From assembly GCF_019061125.1 (NCBI RefSeq), contig NZ_JAHQYI010000001.1, positions 186,001 to 250,000 of the forward strand: a DNA stretch of 64,000 bases, written 5' to 3'. The notes under the pieces are model-generated. The model was not told where the DNA came from and searched no databases. It was given only the letters and a program-made list of their open reading frames with translations. Positions 9,962-18,954 of this stretch are shown piece by piece (the stretch's first letter is position 1; each line of letters starts with the position of its first letter). The stretch comes from Microbacterium sp. NC79. Lineage in GTDB: Bacteria; Actinomycetota; Actinomycetes; Actinomycetales; Microbacteriaceae. The translations under genes and the position numbers were made by a program.

Positions 9962-10645
9962 TCAGGATTCGCTCTTGCGCACGCGCCGCACGATGGCGGT
10001 GATGATGATGATTCCCACGATGCCGCCGAGAACGCCGTACACGGCTGTGACAGGAACGGGCGGCTCAATCGTGGCAGCGCTTGGCGCGCCCGGGGTTGCG
10101 GAACCGGGGGCATCGGATTCGGGATCTGCCGACGGCTGGGGTGAAGCGGACGGGTCTGTCGTCGCGGGAGGGGGCGTGGGTTCTGCCTGCGGCGCGCCCT
10201 CACCCGCTGTCACCGTGATGGGGATCACGATCGGGGCGAACTCGTCGGTGCCGATCGTCAGATTGTGGACGCCAAGCGGGAAGTCGGCCGGAACGGTCAG
10301 CGCGAATCCGGTGTCTCCATAGCGGTCGGCTGCGGGGATATCCGCGACCACGACAGCGCCGTCACCGAGGTTGGCGGTGATGATGCGACCGGTGCGCAGG
10401 TCGGAGACCGTCACCTGGAGCGTTTGCCCTTGCGCGATTTCGCCGGAACCGAAGTACACCTCAGCCCAGTCGTACGTTTCGAAGGGCTTCATGGTTCCTG
10501 CGGTGTCGAACTGCGCGGCGGAGATCGGCGCCACGGGTGTCGCGCTCGCGGGGGCCGCGCTACCCGTGAGGGGCCCAAGCGCCAAGACCGCCGTCAACGC
10601 AAGAAGTGCTGTAACGGGCAGGCGAGGTGTGGCGAAGCGTGGCAT
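9962..10645 (-). CDS. exported, C-terminally membrane-anchored protein of unknown function
   Basis: About 227 residues. A signal peptide (PRFATPRLPVTALL onward, ending near ASA) is followed by a compact beta-rich domain of about 110 residues, a Pro/Ser/Thr/Glu-rich stalk, one membrane span (YGVLGGIVGIIIITAIV) and a short basic tail. I recognise no catalytic motif. It follows the second nucleotidase by 39 nt. An alternative ATG at 10684 abuts that gene's stop codon exactly but would give a long n-region. I prefer ATG 10645 with GGAAAG 5 nt upstream. The context suggests a surface protein expressed with the nucleotidase, perhaps an accessory or adhesion domain. Confidence 0.7.
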   Translation of the reverse strand: MPRFATPRLPVTALLALTAVLALGPLTGSAAPASATPVAPISAAQFDTAGTMKPFETYDWAEVYFGSGEIAQGQTLQVTVSDLRTGRIITANLGDGAVVVADIPAADRYGDTGFALTVPADFPLGVHNLTIGTDEFAPIVIPITVTAGEGAPQAEPTPPPATTDPSASPQPSADPESDAPGSATPGAPSAATIEPPVPVTAVYGVLGGIVGIIIITAIVRRVRKSES

Positions 10646-10684
10646 GCGAGCTTTCCGACGGTCGTGGTGTTCGCCGCTGAGCAT

Positions 10685-12607
10685 TCAGCGTCGTGCAACC
10701 AGAATGCCAGACCGACCTGAACGAATATGACCAGCAACCATGGGCGCGGCACCCGCCACCAACAGGAGAGCCGCGGCGAAGAGCGCGGGGACGCCGAGCG
10801 CCGTGCCTGTTGCGGCCAAGTGCGGCCCCGGTGTTGCCGCGGTGTGCGGGGTTTCGGGCAACGATGACGGTGGGGTGGGCTGATTCGTGACAGTGGGTTC
10901 CACCGTCGCGGAAGGCTCGGGAGTGGGGGTGATCGACGGTTGCGGTGTCGATGGCGGAACCACAACGGAGCGCCCGAGATCTGCTGGAAGGACGAGTGTG
11001 TGGGCGGCGAAGTAGTCGATGGCAGCCTGCAGATCGAGGATGCCGGTGTCGACGCGGCCTGTCTGGGCGGCAAACGTCGTGAAGTTGTCGCCACCCACAG
11101 CCAGGAACGAGTTCGCGGCAACAACGTAGGTTCCTGCCGGGTCGATCGGCACGCCGTCCAGCCACATGTCGACAACGTGCGTGCCCCGCGGCGCATCGAC
11201 AACGTATGTGTAGCTAAAGCCTGCCGAAGTGCCGAGATAGCGTTTGGAGCGCCCCGTCTCCTCGGGTTGCCACTGCTCTTCCAACACGCTCTTCAGCTCC
11301 GCACCGGTGAGCTCCACGGTCATCACGGTATTGCCAAACGGGTGCACGTTCGCAAGATCTTTGAACGTCACCGTGCCGTCGACCCCGTAGCGCAGGTCAT
11401 CGCGCAGACTTCCGGGTGTCTGGAAAGCGATTTGCGCTGGTTGCCCGGCGAACTGCGGCGCGGAGGTCGCGTACAGAATCATGTCGGCGGCAAGATTGCC
11501 GAGAGCAGATTCCACGCCACGATCCGACCCGGCGACCCCACCGCGCGTGATGTCTGCACTGATGGTTCCAATCGGGGCACTGCCCAGCGCATCAGCGCGA
11601 TCGACGGCGGCATCGACAATCGCTGCGACTGCCGGGTCAGCGGCGAAGCGCGGGCTGCCGTCAACCACGAGCGGAATGACATCACCGGTGGCGTCAACAA
11701 CCTCGTGCGTGACAGCGTCGACGGTGAACGACACCTGGCCGAGGGTGGTGCCGTACTGGTGTGCCTGAATCACGGGGCGGATGGTGCCGTTTGGCCCCGC
11801 GATCTCACACGAGTACGCCTGGTGCGTGTGGCCGGAAATGATCGCATCAACGTGTGCAGAGGCTTCGCGAACCACGTGCGCGTACGCCGATGTTCCGGTT
11901 TCGAGGTCGGCGCACCCCGATGAGGACTGGCCGTTGTGGGTGAGGAGGACGATGATGTCGGCGGCGTCGGTGCGATCGATCTCCTCGGCGACGCGATTCA
12001 CCGCGGTGAGTTCATCGCCAAACGTGAGGGTTTCAACTCCGGTGGGCGGAACCATGGAGGGGGTGTCTGTCGTGACGGTTCCGATGAAGGCGACACGCAC
12101 GCCATCAACAACCTCGACGCGATATTCGTCGAGCGCGGGCTCGTCGGTAAAGCGGTGATAGACGTTCGCGCCAATCGCAAAATGAGAACCACCGAATCGC
12201 GGAACCACACGATCCGTGAGATCCGCAAATCCCTGGTCGAACTCATGGTTTCCTACGGCAGAAAGCTGGAGCCCGGCAGCGGTGAGTGCATCAATTGTCG
12301 GAGCGTCACGATCGATGAACGAGGGAAAGGTTGACGCGCCAATGTTGTCTCCAGCGGAAACAAAGAGGGTATTGGGTTGCTCGGCCCGCAGCTGGGTGAC
12401 GGCTCCGGCGAGAACGGCGGCTCCCGCCTCCCCGCTCGCAAAATTCGGCGCAATGCGGCCGTGGAAGTCGTTGATGCTCAGCACCTGAACCGTCGTGGTT
12501 GCGGGCTCAGAACTCGCGTGGGCTTGCGTGGGGGTGAGGGCAACGACGAGCAGGATGGCCGCGGGCACCAGCGTTCGAGCGCGGTGGCGAGACAGGAGCG
12601 GGCGCAT
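10685..12607 (-). CDS. 5'-nucleotidase / UDP-sugar hydrolase family surface enzyme
   Basis: A 640-residue exported phosphohydrolase with a signal peptide (1-32), NDFHGR (His49), GDNIG, GNHEFD, LTHNG and GHTH metal-binding motifs, a 5'-nucleotidase C-terminal domain (about 330-530), a Pro/Thr-rich linker, LAATG at 597-601 and a membrane span with basic tail. It is a shorter relative of the nucleotidase at 3869-7366, lacking the choice-of-anchor domain. The metallophosphatase halves are strikingly similar, which suggests a duplication. GAGGA precedes the ATG. It probably releases phosphate and nucleosides at the cell wall, anchored by a class E sortase (inference from LAxTG). Confidence 0.9.
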   Translation of the reverse strand: MRPLLSRHRARTLVPAAILLVVALTPTQAHASSEPATTTVQVLSINDFHGRIAPNFASGEAGAAVLAGAVTQLRAEQPNTLFVSAGDNIGASTFPSFIDRDAPTIDALTAAGLQLSAVGNHEFDQGFADLTDRVVPRFGGSHFAIGANVYHRFTDEPALDEYRVEVVDGVRVAFIGTVTTDTPSMVPPTGVETLTFGDELTAVNRVAEEIDRTDAADIIVLLTHNGQSSSGCADLETGTSAYAHVVREASAHVDAIISGHTHQAYSCEIAGPNGTIRPVIQAHQYGTTLGQVSFTVDAVTHEVVDATGDVIPLVVDGSPRFAADPAVAAIVDAAVDRADALGSAPIGTISADITRGGVAGSDRGVESALGNLAADMILYATSAPQFAGQPAQIAFQTPGSLRDDLRYGVDGTVTFKDLANVHPFGNTVMTVELTGAELKSVLEEQWQPEETGRSKRYLGTSAGFSYTYVVDAPRGTHVVDMWLDGVPIDPAGTYVVAANSFLAVGGDNFTTFAAQTGRVDTGILDLQAAIDYFAAHTLVLPADLGRSVVVPPSTPQPSITPTPEPSATVEPTVTNQPTPPSSLPETPHTAATPGPHLAATGTALGVPALFAAALLLVAGAAPMVAGHIRSGRSGILVARR

Positions 12608-12650
12608 AGGGAGTCCTCGGGTGGCGGTGCGTCGAACGCAAATGACAGAC

Positions 12651-12665
12651 AGTGTTTAAAACACT
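12651..12665. repeat. inverted repeat upstream of the nucleotidase gene
   Basis: AGTGTTTAAAACACT has two perfect 7-bp arms around a single A. It lies 44-58 bp upstream of the nucleotidase ATG, in the 200-bp gap to mmsA. The position suits an operator, but no partner regulator is evident. Confidence 0.4.
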
Positions 12666-12807
12666 ACTCCGATTCGAAACGCACGCATGGTGGCCCGAGC
12701 CTCATGCCATCGCGGGAGCAATGAGCGGGCAAGGGGGTATTCCTTTTACTAGGACATCCATGTAATCTGAGCACAGTGCCAACGAGGGCACGGACAGGGG
12801 TGTCACA

Positions 12808-14307
12808 TTGGTACGTCAAATCCCGCATTTTGTAGGCGGAAAGCGCACTGAAGGCACATCGGGTCGTTTCGCCGATGTCTTCGATCCATCAACAGGTGAC
12901 GTGCAGGCGCATGTCGCCCTCGCAAGCACCGCTGAGGTTTCCGCCGCCATCGACACGGCACAGCGGGCGCAGGTGGCGTGGGCAGCGACCAACCCGCAGG
13001 TGCGTGCTCGCGTCATGATGAAGTTCGTCGAACTCATTGCCCGAGATCGCGACGAACTGGCAAGGCTGCTCTCCAGCGAGCACGGCAAGACGTTTGAAGA
13101 CGCCAAGGGCGACATTCAGCGCGGCGTCGAGGTGATCGAGTTCTGTATCGGAGCCCCGCACCTGCTGAAGGGTGAGTACACCGTGGGTGCAGGCACAGGC
13201 ATCGACGTGTATTCGATGCGCCAAGCGCTCGGTGTCGTCGCCGCGATTACCCCCTTCAACTTTCCCGCAATGATTCCGCTGTGGAAGATTGGCCCAGCGC
13301 TCGCGTGCGGCAACGCGGTGATTCTCAAGCCGTCGGAGCGCGACCCTTCTGTTCCGATTCGGATTGCGGAGCTCTTTCAAGAAGCGGGTCTTCCTGACGG
13401 TGTGCTCAACGTGGTCAATGGCGACAAAGAAGCCGTTGATGCGATCCTGCATGACGAGCGGATCGCCGCGGTGGGCTTTGTCGGCTCGACCCCCATCGCG
13501 CAGTACATCTACTCCACAGCGACGGCAAACGGCAAGCGTGCGCAGTGCTTTGGCGGTGCCAAAAACCACATGATTGTGATGCCGGACGCTGACCTCGACC
13601 AGGTGGCTGATGCACTCATCGGCGCCGGCTATGGTTCCGCAGGCGAACGCTGCATGGCCATCTCGGTTGCCGTTCCGGTCGGGGAGGAGACGGCGAATGC
13701 GCTCTCGTCAAAGCTCGCCGAGCGCGTCGCTCATCTGAAGATCGGCCCGGCGCTCGCGGAAGGCATGGATTACGGCCCGCTCATCACTCGCGATGCGGTC
13801 GATCGCGTCAGCGGTTACATCCAAACGGGTATCGACGAGGGTGCCATGCTGCTCGCTGATGGTCGCGGCTATCGCGTCGAGGGTTACGAAAACGGTTTCT
13901 ACCTCGGACCGACCCTGTTCGACCACGTCACCACCGCGATGACGGTGTACCGCGAAGAAGTATTCGGTCCCGTGCTGATCATCGCCCGCGCCGAGTCGTA
14001 TGAAGAGGCGCTCGCAATGGCAACCGATCACGAGTACGGCAACGGCGTGGCGATCTTCACGCGGGATGGTGACACCGCGCGTGACTTCACGACGCGCGTG
14101 CAGGTCGGCATGGTCGGCGTGAACGTGCCGATTCCGGTGCCGATCGCCTATCACACGTTCGGCGGCTGGAAGAAGAGCGGATTCGGCGACCTCAACCAGC
14201 ACGGCCCCGATTCCTTCCGCTTCTACACCAAGACCAAGATGATCACGAGTCGTTGGCCGTCGGGCATCAAAGAAGGTGCCAGCTTCGTCATTCCCACCAT
14301 GAATTGA
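12808..14307 (+). CDS. mmsA: CoA-acylating methylmalonate-semialdehyde dehydrogenase
   Basis: A 499-residue NAD-dependent aldehyde dehydrogenase of the MmsA class. It converts (methyl)malonate semialdehyde to propionyl-CoA or acetyl-CoA with loss of CO2, the last step of valine breakdown. The catalytic cysteine lies in AGERCMA (near 274), and the EVFGPVL and GGWKKSGFGD motifs are present near the C-terminus. The start is TTG 12808, as no in-frame ATG or GTG fits and AGGGG lies 7-8 nt upstream. It heads a four-gene valine operon. Confidence 0.93.
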   Translation: MVRQIPHFVGGKRTEGTSGRFADVFDPSTGDVQAHVALASTAEVSAAIDTAQRAQVAWAATNPQVRARVMMKFVELIARDRDELARLLSSEHGKTFEDAKGDIQRGVEVIEFCIGAPHLLKGEYTVGAGTGIDVYSMRQALGVVAAITPFNFPAMIPLWKIGPALACGNAVILKPSERDPSVPIRIAELFQEAGLPDGVLNVVNGDKEAVDAILHDERIAAVGFVGSTPIAQYIYSTATANGKRAQCFGGAKNHMIVMPDADLDQVADALIGAGYGSAGERCMAISVAVPVGEETANALSSKLAERVAHLKIGPALAEGMDYGPLITRDAVDRVSGYIQTGIDEGAMLLADGRGYRVEGYENGFYLGPTLFDHVTTAMTVYREEVFGPVLIIARAESYEEALAMATDHEYGNGVAIFTRDGDTARDFTTRVQVGMVGVNVPIPVPIAYHTFGGWKKSGFGDLNQHGPDSFRFYTKTKMITSRWPSGIKEGASFVIPTMN

Positions 14308-14313
14308 GACCCC

Positions 14314-15465
14314 ATGAGTATGACCACCACGACCGACGAAGAACTGTCGGCCATTCTGGACGCGGTTCGAGATTTTGCGGCATCGGAGCTGGCCCCGCAT
14401 GCCGCCGAGTGGGATGAGAACGGAACCTTCCCGCGCGACACGCTGCAACGCGCCGGGGCGCTGGGACTCGGCGGCATTTACGTCGCAGAAGATGTGGGCG
14501 GAGCCGCGCTCAGCCGCTCAGATGCGGCCGCGATCTTTGAAGCCCTGGCGTACGCTGATCCGACGGTGACGGCATACATGACCATTCACAACATGGTCGG
14601 GTGGATGATCGACACATTCGGCAACGATACGCAGCGCCAGGCCTGGCTTCCAAAGCTCACAGCGATGGACATTTTCGGCGCCTATTGCCTGACCGAGCCT
14701 GGTGCTGGTTCGGATGCGGCGGCGATCACGACCTCTGCGATCCGTGCGGGGGATGAGTACGTCATTACCGGTGTGAAGCAGTTCATTTCCGGTGCGGGCG
14801 AGGCGGGCGTGTACGTCGTGATGGCGCGCACTGGCGAGCCTGGCGCTCGCGGCATTACGGCTTTCTTGGTTCCGGCTGACTCCGCTGGGCTCTCCTTTGG
14901 CATTAATGAAAAGAAGATGGGGTGGAAGGCGCAGCCCACTCGTCAGGTGATTCTCGATGAGGTGCGCGTGCCTGCGGCCAACGTGCTCGGCGACGTGGGC
15001 GGCGGATTCAAAATCGCGATGCGTGCCCTCAACGGCGGCCGCATCAATATCGCCGCGTGCTCGCTGGGCGGCGCATCGTGGGCGCTTGATCGGGCAGCGT
15101 CGTACGTGAAAGAGCGGTTCACATTCGGTGAGCCGTTGGCGGCCCGTTCGACAGTGCAGTTCACGCTCGCCGACATGGCAACCGAGCTGCGCGCCGCACG
15201 CGCGCTGGTGCGTGAGGCGGCGCGCGCAATTGATGATGGTTCCGCCGACGCCGCCATGCTGTGTGCGATGGCGAAGCGATTTGCGACAGACGCTGGGTTT
15301 AAGGTCGCGAACGACGCGCTGCAGCTGCACGGTGGCTACGGCTATCTCTCGGAGTATGGCATCGAGAAGGTGGTGCGCGACCTGCGCGTGCACCAAATCT
15401 TGGAGGGTACGAACGAGATCATGCGCGTCATCATTGGGCGTGAAGTGCTCGAGGGTAAGCGCTAG
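14314..15465 (+). CDS. acyl-CoA dehydrogenase (isobutyryl-CoA dehydrogenase type)
   Basis: A 383-residue FAD acyl-CoA dehydrogenase. It has the FAD/substrate motif CLTEPGAGSDA (about 127-137), the second signature with LHGGYGYLSEYGIEK (about 334-348), and ILEGTNEIM carrying the usual active-site glutamate. It starts 6 nt after mmsA, with only a weak ribosome site, so coupling is likely. The company of mmsA and mmsB points to isobutyryl-CoA (or 2-methyl-branched acyl-CoA) as substrate, as in ACAD8-type enzymes. Its electrons would pass to the ETF encoded at 18167-19929. Confidence 0.92.
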   Translation: MSMTTTTDEELSAILDAVRDFAASELAPHAAEWDENGTFPRDTLQRAGALGLGGIYVAEDVGGAALSRSDAAAIFEALAYADPTVTAYMTIHNMVGWMIDTFGNDTQRQAWLPKLTAMDIFGAYCLTEPGAGSDAAAITTSAIRAGDEYVITGVKQFISGAGEAGVYVVMARTGEPGARGITAFLVPADSAGLSFGINEKKMGWKAQPTRQVILDEVRVPAANVLGDVGGGFKIAMRALNGGRINIAACSLGGASWALDRAASYVKERFTFGEPLAARSTVQFTLADMATELRAARALVREAARAIDDGSADAAMLCAMAKRFATDAGFKVANDALQLHGGYGYLSEYGIEKVVRDLRVHQILEGTNEIMRVIIGREVLEGKR

Positions 15466-15518
15466 AACTTCGTGAGCCGAGCGATGACGCTCGGCCGAAC
15501 CGATGTGAGGAGATTCGC

Positions 15519-16415
15519 ATGACGAACATTGCATTCTTGGGCCTTGGCCACATGGGGCTCCCTATGGCAATCAACCTGCACAGGGCGGGACACACGATCG
15601 CGGGCTTTGACGTGGTTCCGGCCGCGATTGACGCGGCACGGGCCGCGGGCCTCACGATTGCCGATTCGGGTGTTGCCGCTTTGCCTGGAGCAGACGTGGT
15701 CATCACGATGTTTCCGAGCGGTAAGCACGTTATTGACGCATATTCCGGGCCGGATGGCCTCTTGGCTAACGCCGCACCCGACACGCTCTTCATCGATTGC
15801 TCGACCATTTCGGTTGCTGAGGCGCAAGAGGCGCACAACCTCGCAGCGGCAGCCGGGCATCGCAGCCTCGACGCACCGGTATCTGGTGGCGTCGTCGGAG
15901 CCGAGAACGGAACCTTGGCATTCATGATTGGCGGAGCGGACGACGTCGTGGCTTCCGCGCGCGAGTTGTTCGAGATCATGGGAGCACGCGTGGTGCACTG
16001 CGGTGGCGCCGGACTCGGCCAAGCCGCGAAGGTGTGTAACAACATGATTCTCGCGATCAGCCAGATCGCGGTGTCGGAGGCTTTTGTGCTGGGCGAGCGC
16101 TTGGGTCTTACACACAACGCCCTGTACGACGTTGCCGCCCATGCCTCAGGACAGTGCTGGGCGCTCACGACGAACTGCCCGGTTCCGGGCCCGGTTCCGA
16201 CCAGCCCGGCAAACCGTGAGTACCAGCCGGGCTTTGCCGGCGCACTCATGGCCAAAGATCTGGGGCTTGCGATCGCGGCCATTGAAGCGACAGGTGTGGA
16301 CGCCCAATTGGGACGGCACGCGCAACAGATGTACGCGGCGTTTGCCGCAGGAGAGGGCGCACACCAAGACTTCTCTGGCATTATCAACACCATCCGCGCG
16401 TCTTCTGGCGCGTGA
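15519..16415 (+). CDS. mmsB: 3-hydroxyisobutyrate dehydrogenase
   Basis: A 298-residue beta-hydroxyacid dehydrogenase. It has an N-terminal Rossmann motif GLGHMGLPMA (8-17), the substrate loop DAPVSGGVVGAENG (about 122-135), and the catalytic lysine in GLGQAAKVCNN (about 171). It oxidises 3-hydroxyisobutyrate to methylmalonate semialdehyde, the substrate of MmsA. GAGGAG precedes the ATG. It is the third gene of the valine operon. Confidence 0.94.
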   Translation: MTNIAFLGLGHMGLPMAINLHRAGHTIAGFDVVPAAIDAARAAGLTIADSGVAALPGADVVITMFPSGKHVIDAYSGPDGLLANAAPDTLFIDCSTISVAEAQEAHNLAAAAGHRSLDAPVSGGVVGAENGTLAFMIGGADDVVASARELFEIMGARVVHCGGAGLGQAAKVCNNMILAISQIAVSEAFVLGERLGLTHNALYDVAAHASGQCWALTTNCPVPGPVPTSPANREYQPGFAGALMAKDLGLAIAAIEATGVDAQLGRHAQQMYAAFAAGEGAHQDFSGIINTIRASSGA

Positions 16416-16485
16416 GTTCTGCGAAGTAATCGTGCGAGGACGCGCGTAAGCGGTGCACGGCGACGTGCGCGACTGAGAGGGCACT

Positions 16486-17262
16486 ATGACCGAGTTTGAC
16501 ACCATCCTCACCGAGACCCGTAGCCGCGTAGGCTGGATCACCCTGAACCGCCCGGAAGCGCTCAACGCGTTGAATGCGCAAACCATGCACGACGTCGTTA
16601 TCGCCGCCGAGCAGTTCGATGCTGATCCGGAGATCGGCGCGATCGTCATCACCGGTGCCGGTCGCGCTTTTGCCGCTGGCGCTGACATCAAGGAGATGGA
16701 AGACCGCTCGGGGCTGGAAATGCGACTGGGCAACTACTTCGCAGGCTGGGGGCGTCTCGTTGCGGTACGCAAGCCCGTTATTGCGGCCGTAAACGGTTTC
16801 GCTTTGGGCGGCGGATGCGAATTGGCGATGATGTGCGACATCATTCTGGCGGCAGAAACCGCGAAGTTTGGGCAGCCGGAGATTAACCTCGGTGTGATTC
16901 CGGGCATGGGCGGATCCCAGCGTCTCGCCCGTGCGATTGGTGCGTACAAGGCCGCTGAGTTGGTGCTGACCGGGCGCATGATTGATGCAGCCGAGGCTGA
17001 GCGTGCCGGGCTTGTGTCGCGCGTGGTTGCCGCCGACGCGTTGTTGGATGAAGCGCAAAAGATGGCCGACGTTATTGCGTCGAAGTCGCTCCCGAGCGTC
17101 ATCGCCGCGAAAGAACTGATTCGCACCTCTCTCGAGTCGCCCCTCGCGGAGGGCCTACGCCACGAGGCCGCGTTGTTTGCTTCGCTGTTTGACACGCGCG
17201 ATCAGAAAGAGGGCATGGCCGCGTTCCGCGAAAAGCGTCAGCCGAACTTCGAGAACCGCTAG
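16486..17262 (+). CDS. enoyl-CoA hydratase
   Basis: A 258-residue crotonase family protein. The oxyanion hole segment is [11 protein letters not shown] (about 63-73). Both catalytic glutamates are in place: GGCELAM (near 110) and [11 protein letters not shown] (near 130). In this operon it would hydrate methacrylyl-CoA. No separate 3-hydroxyisobutyryl-CoA hydrolase is seen, so that thioester step must be supplied elsewhere. The start follows GAGAGGG. Confidence 0.92.
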   Translation: MTEFDTILTETRSRVGWITLNRPEALNALNAQTMHDVVIAAEQFDADPEIGAIVITGAGRAFAAGADIKEMEDRSGLEMRLGNYFAGWGRLVAVRKPVIAAVNGFALGGGCELAMMCDIILAAETAKFGQPEINLGVIPGMGGSQRLARAIGAYKAAELVLTGRMIDAAEAERAGLVSRVVAADALLDEAQKMADVIASKSLPSVIAAKELIRTSLESPLAEGLRHEAALFASLFDTRDQKEGMAAFREKRQPNFENR

Positions 17263-17431
17263 GTTCACCGTCGCGAACCGGCCGTCGCGCGACGTCGGAG
17301 GCGTTACCCGGCGTCGATGAACACGCCGCGCATTTGCCACATGAGTCACAAAGCTCCCGACGTGGCGTGAAGAGTTGGGGCGGGTGCACAGCTCGCCGCC
17401 CCGAGCGGAGCGAGGTGTGCTGGCGGAACCG

Positions 17432-17971
17432 TCAGTCCGGGTCGCGGGTGGCTTCGGGGTCGTTCACGAAATCGCCCGAGCCCTCGCGAAAGCGCGCCAC
17501 AATCGCGACGAGCGCGGTGGTGTCGGCGTGGTTCATGCCGACCCGCTCGAAAACCTCGGAGTTGAGTGAGACGGTGGCCTCTTCGACCACGGCGCGGCCG
17601 ACGTCCGTCAGGAGCAACATCGCGGCGCGACCGTCAGCTGGATGTTTGACGCGCTCGATGTAGCCGTCCTTCACCAGGCGATCCACCGTGTTGGTGACGC
17701 TCGTGGGGTGCACCTGCAGGCGATCGATGGCGCTCGCGAGGGGCAAGCGCCCTGCGCGAGTAAATGCCAGCATCCGCAACATCTCGTAGCGTGCGAACGT
17801 CAATTTGTGAGGTTTCAGCGCCGCATCGACGCTGGCTTGCATCAGTTGCTGGGCGCGCATGACACTCGTGACGGCGGTCATTCCGGCGGCCGCATCATCC
17901 CATCCGTGCACGTGCCATTGCCGCCGCGCTTCAGCGATCGGATCAACACGATGTGGGTTCTGCCCTGCCAT
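17432..17971 (-). CDS. MarR family transcriptional regulator
   Basis: A 179-residue winged-helix protein. The recognition region HPTSVTNTVDRLVKDGYIER (about 90-109) and the DGRAAMLLLT wing are typical of MarR. It is divergent from etfBA. The ATG is 6 nt after TAGCGT, the leaderless spacing. An inverted repeat at 18021-18039 in the shared region is the best operator candidate. I infer control of etfBA and of itself, perhaps in response to an acyl-CoA or phenolic ligand. The ligand is not shown. Confidence 0.85.
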   Translation of the reverse strand: MAGQNPHRVDPIAEARRQWHVHGWDDAAAGMTAVTSVMRAQQLMQASVDAALKPHKLTFARYEMLRMLAFTRAGRLPLASAIDRLQVHPTSVTNTVDRLVKDGYIERVKHPADGRAAMLLLTDVGRAVVEEATVSLNSEVFERVGMNHADTTALVAIVARFREGSGDFVNDPEATRDPD

Positions 17972-17977
17972 AGGCCA

Positions 17978-17983
17978 ACGCTA
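17978..17983 (-). promoter_or_regulatory. -10 hexamer of a leaderless marR transcript
   Basis: TAGCGT on the minus strand, 6 nt before the ATG at 17971. Confidence 0.5.
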
Positions 17984-18020
17984 CCGGGTCAGATCTGGCT
18001 TTCCGCGAATCGAAGGAGCG

Positions 18021-18039
18021 TGTTAGATTCGACCTAACA
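18021..18039. promoter_or_regulatory. candidate MarR operator
   Basis: TGTTAG, 7 nt, CTAACA: 6-bp perfect arms in the MarR-etfB divergent region, 50 bp from the marR start. TTGCTT begins 2 bp later and could be a -35 element toward etfB. Confidence 0.5.
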
Positions 18040-18135
18040 TTTGCTTGGTTGTGCGCAATGTATACATAAATGTCCACTGGGTGGCCTATTGTTCCGATAG
18101 CCCACATCGAATGGCTACATTCAAGAGGCGTCTAC

Positions 18136-18141
18136 TAGACT
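18136..18141 (+). promoter_or_regulatory. candidate -10 hexamer for etfBA
   Basis: TAGACT lies 25 nt before the etfB ATG and is followed by a strong GAGGAGGAG ribosome site. Unlike the leaderless genes here, this promoter would give a short leader. Confidence 0.4.
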
Positions 18142-18166
18142 CGCGACGAACGAGGAGGAGCTATCG

Positions 18167-18943
18167 ATGAAGATCATCGTCCTGGTCAAGGAAGTCCCTG
18201 ACACCTATGGTGACCGTAAGCTAAATCTACAAACTGGTCTGGCAGACCGCGGTGCAAGCGAGGCGGTGCTCGACGAGATTGGCGAACGCGCCCTTGAGGT
18301 CGCTCTCTCCTACGCCGATGCGAACGCAGGCACCGATGTCGTCGTGCTGTCGATGTCGCACGATGGTGCTGCGGCAACGATCCGCAAGGGCCTCGCGATG
18401 GGTGCGGCAAGCGCCGTACAGATTGCTGATGAGAAGCTTCTCGGCGCCGACCTGCGTCTGACCGCGCAGGTGCTCGCCGCTGCCATTGAGAAGACCGGCT
18501 ACGACCTTGTCATCGCCGGAAACACGTCGACTGACGGCTCTGGCGGTATGGTTCCGGCAATGATCGCTGAGATCCTCGGTGTCGTTTCTGCCACCGGCCT
18601 CAGCACCGTCTCGATCACGGACACCGGTGTCACCGGTACCCGCCCGATCGACGGCGGCTCGCAGACCGTCTCGGCAGCGCTGCCCGCAGTGATCTCGATC
18701 TCCGAGGCACTGCCTGACGCACGCTTCCCGAACTTCAAGGGCATCATGGCGGCGAAGAAGAAGCCGTTTGAGACGCTGTCGCTGGCAGATCTGAACGTCG
18801 ACGCCGATGACCTTTCGCAGGCACACTCCATCATGCTGACGGTCGCCGAGCGCCCGCCGCGTGAAGCCGGCGTCAAGATTGTGGACGAGGGCGACGCAGG
18901 CGAGAAGCTTGCTGAGTTCCTGATCCAGAACCGACTGGTGTGA
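18167..18943 (+). CDS. etfB: electron transfer flavoprotein subunit beta
   Basis: A 258-residue beta subunit of ETF, which takes electrons from acyl-CoA dehydrogenases. The start [11 protein letters not shown] is typical of EtfB. The nucleotide (AMP) binding segment around [15 protein letters not shown] (about 110-125) is present. A very strong GAGGAGGAG site precedes ATG. It is followed by etfA and a membrane cytochrome b in one run. Confidence 0.95.
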   Translation: MKIIVLVKEVPDTYGDRKLNLQTGLADRGASEAVLDEIGERALEVALSYADANAGTDVVVLSMSHDGAAATIRKGLAMGAASAVQIADEKLLGADLRLTAQVLAAAIEKTGYDLVIAGNTSTDGSGGMVPAMIAEILGVVSATGLSTVSITDTGVTGTRPIDGGSQTVSAALPAVISISEALPDARFPNFKGIMAAKKKPFETLSLADLNVDADDLSQAHSIMLTVAERPPREAGVKIVDEGDAGEKLAEFLIQNRLV

Positions 18944-18954
18944 GGACGAGAGCA

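Noticed and set aside
12741..12768. A promoter for mmsA at TCCTTT/TAATCT
   Set aside because: The -35 match is poor, and other spacings are equally possible.
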